The notes: generated from the sequence alone by a model not told the origin. Positions 30,586 to 38,342 are shown, counted from the stretch's first letter. The stretch is DNA of 64,000 bases from Candidatus Falkowbacteria bacterium CG10_big_fil_rev_8_21_14_0_10_37_14 (GCA_002778705.1 PFAM01000013.1:1-64000), one strand, 5' to 3'. Numbers and translations are program-made.

Positions 30586-30631
30586 ACCTGTCACGCCTCT
30601 GGGCTTCACGGCCCATGCGCACCAGACAGGT
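30586..30631. ncRNA. Structured RNA candidate next to the Abi gene (possible abiF RNA motif)
   Basis: ACCTGTC...TGGGC-ttcacg-GCCCA...GACAGGT followed on the plus strand by TTTTTCTTTT. Confidence 0.55.
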
Positions 30632-30751
30632 TTTTCTTTTGTCAAAAATAAAAATATCTTTACCGATATTCTATTCTCAAAATATTAATTAGTCAAACAA
30701 AAACACCTTAAATTAGGTGTTTTTGTATATCTAATCATCGGCCTAAGTTAA

Positions 30752-30820
30752 TTTTTGGGCAACAGGTGGTCAATGAAAATTTGGCCGGCAATACAGTGGA
30801 ATGATAAAATGGGTAAAAAT
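30752..30820 (+). repeat. 69-bp direct repeat R2
   Basis: See R1 at 29571. Confidence 0.9.
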
Positions 30821-30863
30821 AAAAACAGCACCTTAATTTTGGTGCTGTTAAATAAAAATTTTA

Positions 30864-31286
30864 TTATCCTCGGAATTTTAGTCCAAGTTTTTGGAGCATG
30901 TTGTCAATTTCTGACATTGATACTGGTCCGAGCTTGCGTATTTTTCTTGGCTCGGCATCTACAATTTGACGTCCGCCTCGCTCCTCCAGATATTCAACAT
31001 GACGTCTTTCAATAAAATTCAGAGACTCTAATTCTTGCTGTGTCATTCTAGGACCGGTTAAAAAACCCTCCCTAGAAAATAGCAATAGATCGCTCAATTT
31101 TTCAAAGCCCATAGCCTTGAAAATATTATGAGTGGACACAGAAAAACTAAAAATAATACCCAGTCTATCCAAATCCATATGCAACCAATACCTATAAGTA
31201 CCGGTTATTTGCACCGTCACAGTGACATGTTGTCTTTTTTCTTTTGAATCCACGACTATGCCTTTCAATTTATTTGTGAAGAACAA
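30864..31286 (-). CDS. Hypothetical protein with helix-hairpin-helix-like C-terminus
   Basis: KIRKLGPVSMSEIDNMLQKLGLKF; resembles RNAP alpha-CTD-type HhH (tentative). Confidence 0.5.
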   Translation of the reverse strand: MFFTNKLKGIVVDSKEKRQHVTVTVQITGTYRYWLHMDLDRLGIIFSFSVSTHNIFKAMGFEKLSDLLLFSREGFLTGPRMTQQELESLNFIERRHVEYLEERGGRQIVDAEPRKIRKLGPVSMSEIDNMLQKLGLKFRG

Positions 31287-31330
31287 TTTCTCTTTAAAAA
31301 CTTAACAACTACCAAGGTTCAAATAAGAAA

Positions 31331-31353
31331 GCGAGTTGTATTTTACAACTCGC
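31331..31353 (-). terminator. Hairpin terminator
   Basis: GCGAGTTGTA-ttt-TACAACTCGC. Confidence 0.7.
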
Positions 31354-31371
31354 CATAAACTTGCTTGGTTT

Positions 31372-31566
31372 TTATGCTATTAAAACCTCTGCTTTGTCAA
31401 GGTTAACAAAAACCTCGTGGTAATCGTCCGGGTGATGACCGTCAGGGACTCGTTGAATAATATAACGAGTGCCCTTTGGAACTCTATACGTAAAAGGTCT
31501 GCCATTCCCTCTCATATCCACTTGGATTGCAACCATTTCTGGTTTTTGGTTTTCATTTTTGTTCAT
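31372..31566 (-). CDS. Hypothetical small protein
   Basis: ATG at 31566 (MNKNENQKPEMVAIQVDM...); GTG alternative at 31578. Confidence 0.5.
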   Translation of the reverse strand: MNKNENQKPEMVAIQVDMRGNGRPFTYRVPKGTRYIIQRVPDGHHPDDYHEVFVNLDKAEVLIA

Positions 31567-31669
31567 TTCAAACTCCACTAAAATATTCTAAATAAAATTA
31601 CTAATAAGCCGAAAACCAAAGGATTGACTTGCGCTTTATTAGTAATTTTAATATTTTTAAAAGTTCACA

Positions 31670-31720
31670 TCCGTTTCGTCCTTTTAGACTCATCAGTCAG
31701 AATTAACATTCTGAGACGGA
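31670..31720 (-). ncRNA. Hammerhead ribozyme, type III topology (HHR-1)
   Basis: Minus strand UCCGUC^UCAGAAUGUUAAUUCUGA-CUGAUGA-GUCUAAAAGGAC-GAA-ACGGA; stems I (7 bp), II (4 bp), III (5 bp) and the full conserved core. Confidence 0.92.
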
Positions 31721-31754
31721 GAGGATTTAAAAAATCCTCATTGTGATTGCGTGA

Positions 31755-31982
31755 CTAATTCTTTTTAAGGTAGTCAGGAGTGTAAAGAAAAGTGGCTATT
31801 AAGGCGATGACAAAGGTGGCGACACCAATCCAACAGAGGATTGTGAAATAAAAATGCCTAGTGATAAGTCCTAAGGTTTGATCGTTGGCAATTGCCGATA
31901 GACTGTTCCATGGCGTATCTACGTAAGGAAGAATTAAGAAACAAATGATGCCAATAACTGCTAATAAGCGCTTCCAAAACAT
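31755..31982 (-). CDS. Small two-TM membrane protein located between the two hammerheads
   Basis: MFWKRLLAVIGIICFLILPYVDTPW...FYFTILCWIGVATFVIALIATFLY. Confidence 0.6.
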   Translation of the reverse strand: MFWKRLLAVIGIICFLILPYVDTPWNSLSAIANDQTLGLITRHFYFTILCWIGVATFVIALIATFLYTPDYLKKN

Positions 31983-32023
31983 AATTAACTCCAATATATA
32001 AATGTACAAATTGTTTTCTATTT

Positions 32024-32076
32024 TTTTGTTTCGTCCTTTTGGACTCATCAGTGAGAATTCACATTCTCAGACGAAA
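32024..32076 (-). ncRNA. Hammerhead ribozyme, type III topology (HHR-2)
   Basis: Minus strand UUUCGUC^UGAGAAUGUGAAUUCUCA-CUGAUGA-GUCCAAAAGGAC-GAA-ACAAAA; stem III has one C.A mismatch. Confidence 0.85.
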
Positions 32077-32131
32077 GGAGATTTTGTAATCCCCTTAAAT
32101 AATAGTGGTAAGGATTATAACAGTGACAATC

Positions 32132-32359
32132 CTAGTCTTCGTCATCATCATGATTGTCTGGGATTTCGTTTGAGAAGAAAGCAGAAAATTGCATTTGACC
32201 GCACGACTTTTCATCATCAGGGAAACGAAGTGTTATAGATACATCGGCATCGTCTTTACTGTCAACTCTTTCGCGACCACGGACTTCAAATGTCTTAGCA
32301 GTTTCAAAATTTGAAGGATTAATCTCAACTCCACAAATAATAATCTCGATGTTTTTCAT
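32132..32359 (-). CDS. Hypothetical small acidic protein
   Basis: 75 aa ORF MKNIEIIICGVEINPSNFETAKTFEV... Confidence 0.5.
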   Translation of the reverse strand: MKNIEIIICGVEINPSNFETAKTFEVRGRERVDSKDDADVSITLRFPDDEKSCGQMQFSAFFSNEIPDNHDDDED

Positions 32360-32603
32360 TATATAACCTTTTTTAAAATGAACAATTTGTTTTATTGTTT
32401 ACATTATATCACACTTTAAACTTTTTGTCAAGGGGTCATAATGATTAATTTGCATTATTGTTTATTATTAGCCTTTTCTTAGTCATATAGACTACTATCA
32501 AAACCGCCAGAAATCAACATTGAATTCTAATATTAATTATATTTTCTACTATTATAAAAATGGTTAGAGATATTTTCCTTATACTACTCGCTTTTTCTGC
32601 ACT

Positions 32604-32638
32604 TGTACTTCGGTTATTTTTCGGCTATACTCCAGTAT
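32604..32638 (+). promoter_or_regulatory. Promoter of the LexA-like gene with overlapping palindrome
   Basis: TTGTAC-17 bp-TATACT; ATACTccAGTAT palindrome overlaps the -10 box. Confidence 0.5.
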
Positions 32639-32643
32639 GGCAT

Positions 32644-33240
32644 ATGAACACAATTACGAAAAGACAGAAAGAAGTTTTGGACTTCATTTCTGATTTCTTC
32701 AAAAACAAAGGCTTTTCTCCGTCATTTGAAGAAATTGGCGAACATTTTGGCTTGTCCGCTTTATCCACAGTTCACGAACACATTACAGCGTTAGTGGATA
32801 AAGGTTATCTAAAAAAGGACGAACATCGAGAACGTGGTTTGTATTTGCCAGTAAAACGCAAACAATACCTAGAAATACCGCTAATCGGTGCAATCGCTTG
32901 CGGTCAGCCGATTGAAGCCCTTGAACATATCGGCGAGATTATCAAAGTTATTAGAGAGCCGATTTTAAAAGGTAATCTGTATGCCCTGCGAGCTAAGGGC
33001 GATTCAATGATCGGCGACGGCATATTTGACGGAGACATCATCATTGCCCGCAAACAAAACACTGCCGAAAATAGCGATACAGTAGTGGCTACAATTAACA
33101 ATGAGGCCACGCTAAAAAAATTCTACCAAGAAAAAGATTACATAAAATTACAGCCAGCTAATCTGGCTTGCAAACCAATTTATAGCCAAAGTGTTGAAAT
33201 ACGAGGTGTTGTTGTAAAAATAATCAGAAACTTGGCCTAG
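32644..33240 (+). CDS. LexA-like repressor (S24 peptidase)
   Basis: TKRQKEVLDFISDFFKNKGFSPSFEEIGEHFGL; GDSMIGDGIFDGD; NEATLKKF. Confidence 0.9.
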   Translation: MNTITKRQKEVLDFISDFFKNKGFSPSFEEIGEHFGLSALSTVHEHITALVDKGYLKKDEHRERGLYLPVKRKQYLEIPLIGAIACGQPIEALEHIGEIIKVIREPILKGNLYALRAKGDSMIGDGIFDGDIIIARKQNTAENSDTVVATINNEATLKKFYQEKDYIKLQPANLACKPIYSQSVEIRGVVVKIIRNLA

Positions 33241-33299
33241 TCAAACTATGATAAGAATGTATCATTTGTATATTTTACAAAACAACAATCAACCAAGGT

Positions 33300-34109
33300 A
33301 TGAGAGTTTCTTCCTCAAATATAAAGGAAAAAATGCTGGAATTTACCCAGCTTTTTTGTATTGAGCAGAACATTTTTCAACGCTTTGTCATTGTTTATAA
33401 ATACATTCGCTTTCTCAACAAAGAACCGCTCGCCAAAAACATACTCCAAAAAATCTTTGACGACACTGCCAAGATCCTCGGCGATAATGCCGAAGGCTAT
33501 TTCAATGAGAACCAATTTTTAAAAGTGAAACCCGAGGCTATTTTGTCTCGTGAATTTTGGACATATTACTCCAACTTGGAGATAATATACAGCAAGATGA
33601 AGCAATTGCGTCATCATGAAGCCCCAGAAAAAGACTGTTATGATGATCTACGGCGACTTTTCTCTAAGCCCTACTCCGACAAAATGTTGGAGCTATCTTT
33701 TACAGTCGTTAATAGCAATATTTTTGACAAGTTGGACAGGGAGGTTTTTTTGAATGGCGGAAGCCAAAACAAGTCAACTTGGTTTGACGAGAAAAAAAGC
33801 CTGCTTTATGTCCAAGGCAGAAAAGTCGAGATTTCTAAGCAAGATAAGATTACCAACCCCCACAAGCTACTGCGACATATCTTTATTACCAACAAAAGCA
33901 ACATCAAAGACGATTTTTATTATTCAGAAATAGCCGTCGAAGAGTTTGGCGAATTAGATTATAAAAACGATTCGAGCAATTGGAAAAAATATCACAATAC
34001 CTGCCGAACCCTAAACGAAAGGCTTGATAAGAAGCTGGGGATAACTGACTTCTTAAGCTACAATACAGGGCGTAAAGGACGGGTCAAAATACAGGCAAAA
34101 TACCTCTAA
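33300..34109 (+). CDS. Hypothetical element protein, possible C-terminal winged helix
   Basis: 269 aa ORF between lexA-like and ssb-like genes. Confidence 0.5.
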   Translation: MRVSSSNIKEKMLEFTQLFCIEQNIFQRFVIVYKYIRFLNKEPLAKNILQKIFDDTAKILGDNAEGYFNENQFLKVKPEAILSREFWTYYSNLEIIYSKMKQLRHHEAPEKDCYDDLRRLFSKPYSDKMLELSFTVVNSNIFDKLDREVFLNGGSQNKSTWFDEKKSLLYVQGRKVEISKQDKITNPHKLLRHIFITNKSNIKDDFYYSEIAVEEFGELDYKNDSSNWKKYHNTCRTLNERLDKKLGITDFLSYNTGRKGRVKIQAKYL

Positions 34110-34272
34110 AGTTCTACAAGTTTTTATTCAAAAACATCAGCAAAACTGGTGTTTTTTTGTGTTCTCCAAAATCTACCCTAGAACTTTTGAGAACTTGCTT
34201 GTTTTATCATACTCGCATAATCGCAAAATAAAGGTCGATTGCGAGATTAACAAAGAATTAAGCCAAAAAATT

Positions 34273-34533
34273 ATGTTGAAACTTACAGGCACCATTAAGA
34301 AAGAGGAGCTTAAAGACTATACACGAAAAGACGGCACCCAAGCCAAACTGCGTGAACTCTATATTGAGCCAGACGGCAGTATTTACCCGATCAAAGTCAA
34401 TGTCTCTGACTTAGAGCTAAAGGTCGGGAAAGTGGGCGACAAAGTGACTATCGATGTAGAAATTTTCCCCTTCTACTTTATGGACAAAAAACGCAGAAAG
34501 GCTTTCGTGGATTATTATATCCCCGCTAAATAA
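34273..34533 (+). CDS. Putative ssDNA-binding protein, pV-like by size and position
   Basis: 86 aa from ATG 34273 (MLKLTGTIKKEELKDYTRKDGTQAKLRELYIEPDG), beta-rich, just upstream of coat genes. Confidence 0.6.
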   Translation: MLKLTGTIKKEELKDYTRKDGTQAKLRELYIEPDGSIYPIKVNVSDLELKVGKVGDKVTIDVEIFPFYFMDKKRRKAFVDYYIPAK

Positions 34534-34539
34534 ATAATT

Positions 34540-34692
34540 ATGGATTTCTTAACATCGACCTCAACCACTTTAACTTTGACCGATGAAGCATTGGACTTAA
34601 TAAATTTTTTTAGCCAATTGCTCACGGTATCATTCGCAATATTATTTGGGCTACTGGTGTTAATGATTCTAATAATTATTTTCAAATCCTAA
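34540..34692 (+). CDS. Single-TM microprotein, minor coat candidate
   Basis: MDFLTSTSTTLTLTDEALDLINFFSQLLTVSFAILFGLLVLMILIIIFKS. Confidence 0.6.
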   Translation: MDFLTSTSTTLTLTDEALDLINFFSQLLTVSFAILFGLLVLMILIIIFKS

Positions 34693-34693
34693 T

Positions 34694-34804
34694 ATGGCAA
34701 GTATGGTCACCAATATTTTCGCTGGATTAGGCTTAAGCCTCGTGTTCCCCCTCGTCTTATTCGTAATCTTGAGTATTTTTTTAGCAATAACTTCGGGCAA
34801 ATAA
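34694..34804 (+). CDS. Single-TM microprotein, minor coat candidate
   Basis: MASMVTNIFAGLGLSLVFPLVLFVILSIFLAITSGK (36 aa). Confidence 0.6.
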   Translation: MASMVTNIFAGLGLSLVFPLVLFVILSIFLAITSGK

Positions 34805-34805
34805 T

Positions 34806-34955
34806 ATGTGTTCTGATTATATCTTACTAAACAACTCGTGCTACTTGGACAATTTCCTAACTGTAGGCAATGTCTTCGCTAAATCGATTGTCCTTGGTTT
34901 GATAATCGGAACAGTGGTCGGCATATTAGTGTTATTTGTTAAAAATATTAATTAA
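34806..34955 (+). CDS. Single-TM microprotein, minor coat candidate
   Basis: MCSDYILLNNSCYLDNFLTVGNVFAKSIVLGLIIGTVVGILVLFVKNIN. Confidence 0.6.
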   Translation: MCSDYILLNNSCYLDNFLTVGNVFAKSIVLGLIIGTVVGILVLFVKNIN

Positions 34956-34963
34956 TAAAGATT

Positions 34964-35233
34964 ATGATTACCAAGATCAAAAGCTTTATTTCAGGAAGCA
35001 AAGCCAAATTAACCGCTTTAACTCTCGCTATTGGTTGCGGATTAGTTGTTGGCTCCAATGCCTTTGCCGTTGTCGATACGGATGTCGCCTCTACCACTGC
35101 TAGCGTAGTGGACACAATGAAAGAAAACGTTGTCGGTGTTATCACCGCTAACATTTCCAACATTGTTATCGTGGGTGTGATTATCTTCTCTATCGGCTTC
35201 GTGTGGAGATTGGCCAGACGCTTCATGAAATAG
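34964..35233 (+). CDS. Major coat protein candidate (pVIII-like)
   Basis: Signal peptide ending SNAFA, short acidic/polar segment, one TM, basic C-terminus WRLARRFMK; followed by a terminator. Confidence 0.75.
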   Translation: MITKIKSFISGSKAKLTALTLAIGCGLVVGSNAFAVVDTDVASTTASVVDTMKENVVGVITANISNIVIVGVIIFSIGFVWRLARRFMK

Positions 35234-35242
35234 ACGTAAAGG

Positions 35243-35281
35243 ACGGGGCTTGCCTTTCAAACAGGCAAAGCCCCGTTTCCT
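35243..35281 (+). terminator. Terminator after the major coat gene
   Basis: ACGGGGCTTGCCT-ttcaaac-AGGCAAAGCCCCGT followed by TTCC. Confidence 0.7.
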
Positions 35282-35297
35282 TGCTTAGACAATCCCT

Positions 35298-36899
35298 ATG
35301 AAGTTAAAAATATTTACTCTCTCGTTCTTTTTATTGTTAATTGCTTTTCCAGTCTTGGCGATAGAAAACTTTGACAGCTACACCAATAACACCGACATCG
35401 ATACTAAACCCAATTGGACATACGTCTACGGCGATCATCTAAAAGTTAAGTCGTCGAACGCTCAATCAGCACCAAATTCTCTCGCTCACGCTGACGGCTA
35501 TGGCAGTTTGTCCACTAAATACCACCATTACGAAGATTACGATTCATTTCAGATTGCTGTTAAAGATTTAGGCGCTGATTTTGGAATGTGGCACATTTAT
35601 TTTTATGACGGCGTTAATAGCATCGGCAGAGTCACTTTAACAAATACCGATTTTAGATTTTATAGTTCTGCTGGAGATTGGGGCTGTGGTTCACTGACTT
35701 ACAATGTCTACACTACATTTTATGCCGAATTCACCAGCACCCAACTAAGGTGCAAGGTGGGTAACGGCAATTGGTCGGCTTGGTATAACCACTCCTATGG
35801 CTTACCTGACGGCGTAGAATTTAATCATAACACTGACCCGTCCAATACTTACTTTGACGATATGCAGGTTGGTAACGAACAGATTTATTTTCGTATTACC
35901 AGCCCCGAAGCCGACGATCCAGCCTTAGACGAATCTTGGATTACTGTCTCAGGCACCTGTCCTATTAACGGAGCTGACCGCATTGGTTTCACTAACGACT
36001 GCATTGGCTTTGACGATATTCAATACACTATTGATTGCGTTGACAATGCTTTCTCTGGCCAATTCTACAAAAGCGGATTAACTGACAGGATTATCGCTCG
36101 AGATATTGATAGCATTTCTGGCGACTGCGTTGACTATGATGATTTAATGGACTTCATCGAAGTTGAAGGCTTTGAAATTATTCACGGCTATCCCGACGAT
36201 TGGTATTTTAATTTTAATTATTACGATGATTACAATATTAAAATACTCTCACCCAGCTTTGAGACTGCTCTGACCTTACCTGCAGGTTCAACCTCCGCCG
36301 ACTTCGTCTTTGACTTTGATTATCCAGTAGCCCAGCTCGCTAACCTTAATTTCAACATCAAGCAATACAATTCTAATGGCGACGTGTTAAATGCTAGCTT
36401 TCACAACAAGGACTTGGACACAATGACCGATACCAGCAACTACCCCGTTACGCTCACAGCTTCGTCCAGCCAACCATTACACTACGTCGTTCAACTAACC
36501 GAAAGCGGTGAAATGATGAGGCAATATCCCTTTGGCATTTATGTTTCTGACTTGGAGTTCGTTACTAATCCCGATGACTACGGCTATTTCTTCCCTCGCC
36601 TAGTCGACACCTTGAAAAAGAAAATAATCTTTAATTATTATTTCGCTTTTCACGACGGATTCTACAATATGTTTAACGGCACTTATGCCAGTGTCTCTGG
36701 CGACGCCTTGGACATTACCTTCAAATCAGTTTCTAGCAACAAGCAATATAATCTTGATGTCAAAATCTTTTCAGCCAGCGACGCTCGTGTCAAAAACTTT
36801 GCCAGTAGCCTTAGGCCTTACATTGTCGCCTTGTTGTGGCTCGGTTTCGCTCTCTATCTAGTGTTTAGAATCACCCACTTATTCAGTGATAACGAATAA
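35298..36899 (+). CDS. Putative pIII-like adsorption/minor coat protein
   Basis: Signal peptide, large beta-rich ectodomain, C-terminal TM YIVALLWLGFALYLVFRI. Confidence 0.65.
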   Translation: MKLKIFTLSFFLLLIAFPVLAIENFDSYTNNTDIDTKPNWTYVYGDHLKVKSSNAQSAPNSLAHADGYGSLSTKYHHYEDYDSFQIAVKDLGADFGMWHIYFYDGVNSIGRVTLTNTDFRFYSSAGDWGCGSLTYNVYTTFYAEFTSTQLRCKVGNGNWSAWYNHSYGLPDGVEFNHNTDPSNTYFDDMQVGNEQIYFRITSPEADDPALDESWITVSGTCPINGADRIGFTNDCIGFDDIQYTIDCVDNAFSGQFYKSGLTDRIIARDIDSISGDCVDYDDLMDFIEVEGFEIIHGYPDDWYFNFNYYDDYNIKILSPSFETALTLPAGSTSADFVFDFDYPVAQLANLNFNIKQYNSNGDVLNASFHNKDLDTMTDTSNYPVTLTASSSQPLHYVVQLTESGEMMRQYPFGIYVSDLEFVTNPDDYGYFFPRLVDTLKKKIIFNYYFAFHDGFYNMFNGTYASVSGDALDITFKSVSSNKQYNLDVKIFSASDARVKNFASSLRPYIVALLWLGFALYLVFRITHLFSDNE

Positions 36900-36903
36900 C
36901 GAT

Positions 36904-37149
36904 ATGTTCGATTTTATTGAAACAATCTTGATCAAGTTATTTGGCCTCCTACCTGACGCCGACCCCAACAATCCTGTCCTGACAGCCGTTAATAGTGCTT
37001 TCGGCGTGATCAGCCCCACCTTCGCCAAAATAGATTTAATCTTCCCGATCTTTGTGTTGTTTAAAGTATTACTCCTAGTCCTATTTGTTGAGATGACCTT
37101 GTTTTTGTTTATGCTTGTTATGAAAGTGGCAACTTTTTTTAAAGCTTAA
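36904..37149 (+). CDS. pVI-like small membrane protein
   Basis: Hydrophobic 81 aa product between pIII-like and Zot genes. Confidence 0.6.
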   Translation: MFDFIETILIKLFGLLPDADPNNPVLTAVNSAFGVISPTFAKIDLIFPIFVLFKVLLLVLFVEMTLFLFMLVMKVATFFKA

Positions 37150-37160
37150 TCTAAAACAAT

Positions 37161-37886
37161 ATGATTACTATCATCACCGGCAAGCCGGGAGCTGGAAAAA
37201 CATTGTTTATGACTTATCAAGCCTTAGACATGTTTTTAAAAGGCTACCACGTCTACGCCAATTGGAAACTAGATTTTTCTGAATACGTCAACAACAAAAG
37301 ATTACACCAACATAAATTAGGTAAAGTTTATTTTTGGTCGGAAATTCCCGAACTTCTGCACATCAAAGGCGGACAAATTTTCATTGATGAAGCTCAAGGA
37401 TATTTTGACAGCCGTGAATGGCAGGAAATGCCACCCTCCGCCAAGCAAAAGTTTTCTGCTCACCGCCATGATATTAAAAAGGATGATAACGGGCAAATTA
37501 TTCCTTTAGATATCTGGGCTGGTGTACAGCATACTTCCAACATCGACAAGCGGATTAGAGATTTAGGACAGCACTTTATCGAGGTTAAGAATATGTTTCA
37601 CCTCATCTTTATGGCCTCTTACTTCGAATTGCAAGACTTGAAAGACGACAATCTACGTCGACGAGCCGTCAAGAGAAAATTCTTTTTATTCGATCAGCTC
37701 AAAGCTAATTGTTACAACACACACGAAGCGGTCAACTTTATCGAATACCCTGAATTTCCCTACCACCGAGACTACCCTAAAAAATTCTCCAACGACAACA
37801 CTGGTCTCATCCCCGATTCTAGCGAGGTGGCACCCTACGCTAAGTCTCGCAACAAGCGAACAGCAAAAAAGGGAGCTAATCCCTAA
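37161..37886 (+). CDS. Zot / pI-like assembly ATPase
   Basis: ITGKPGAGKTLFMTYQAL Walker A; GGQIFIDEAQGYFDSREW Walker B region; AGVQHTSNIDKRIRDL. Confidence 0.92.
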   Translation: MITIITGKPGAGKTLFMTYQALDMFLKGYHVYANWKLDFSEYVNNKRLHQHKLGKVYFWSEIPELLHIKGGQIFIDEAQGYFDSREWQEMPPSAKQKFSAHRHDIKKDDNGQIIPLDIWAGVQHTSNIDKRIRDLGQHFIEVKNMFHLIFMASYFELQDLKDDNLRRRAVKRKFFLFDQLKANCYNTHEAVNFIEYPEFPYHRDYPKKFSNDNTGLIPDSSEVAPYAKSRNKRTAKKGANP

Positions 37887-37905
37887 AGATTAGCTCCCTT
37901 AATGC
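37870..37905. terminator. Bidirectional terminator between convergent genes
   Basis: GGGAGCTAATC-cctaaa-GATTAGCTCCC. Confidence 0.75.
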
Positions 37906-38193
37906 TTAGGCCTCTTCGACCTGCAGGAAATAGAAAAGATTGATACTTTTCGGATATTTACTGACGACTACTCCGTCTTTGTCCTTTTTCTCAATAACGA
38001 TAAAGGACTTAATGGCTTTCTCGCCAGCTTTGACCTTAAAGCCATTTTCTAGCCAACGATTAAAAGTTAAGCAATTACTTTTAGGATCGTAATTCTTGGC
38101 TTCAGCCTCGCCCCAACGGGCAAGAATCTGTTTGCGGACGATATCAGAAGTAGCTTCTGAACCAGTCCAAGTCGATAAGATTTTCTTATCCAT
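37906..38193 (-). CDS. Small protein resembling the ArdC N-terminal domain
   Basis: MDKKILSTWTGSEATSDIVRKQILARWGEAEAKNYDPKSNCLTFNRWLENGFKVKAGEKA; start chosen by alignment with 9743-10042. Confidence 0.6.
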   Translation of the reverse strand: MDKKILSTWTGSEATSDIVRKQILARWGEAEAKNYDPKSNCLTFNRWLENGFKVKAGEKAIKSFIVIEKKDKDGVVVSKYPKSINLFYFLQVEEA

Positions 38194-38263
38194 ATAATGA
38201 AAATACGGCCGAGTTTTAAAATCCGTCGGCAGGCCGTTTATTGCCGTATCGGACAGGCCAAGG

Positions 38264-38342
38264 AAAGCGTCTGATAGCTTGCCCAAGTCAAGGTGGAGAC
38301 TTCGTACTACCTTTATTCGGGAAAAGCTGACGCTAAAATGAC
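38264..38342. other. Conserved structured intergenic element, copy B
   Basis: See copy A at 10118-10198. Confidence 0.75.

Noticed and set aside
32205-32230. Possible third hammerhead core (tcatcatcaggg / gaaac nearby)
   Set aside because: It lies in the coding sequence of 32132-32359, lacks stem II and a correctly placed GAAA/GUH; chance match.
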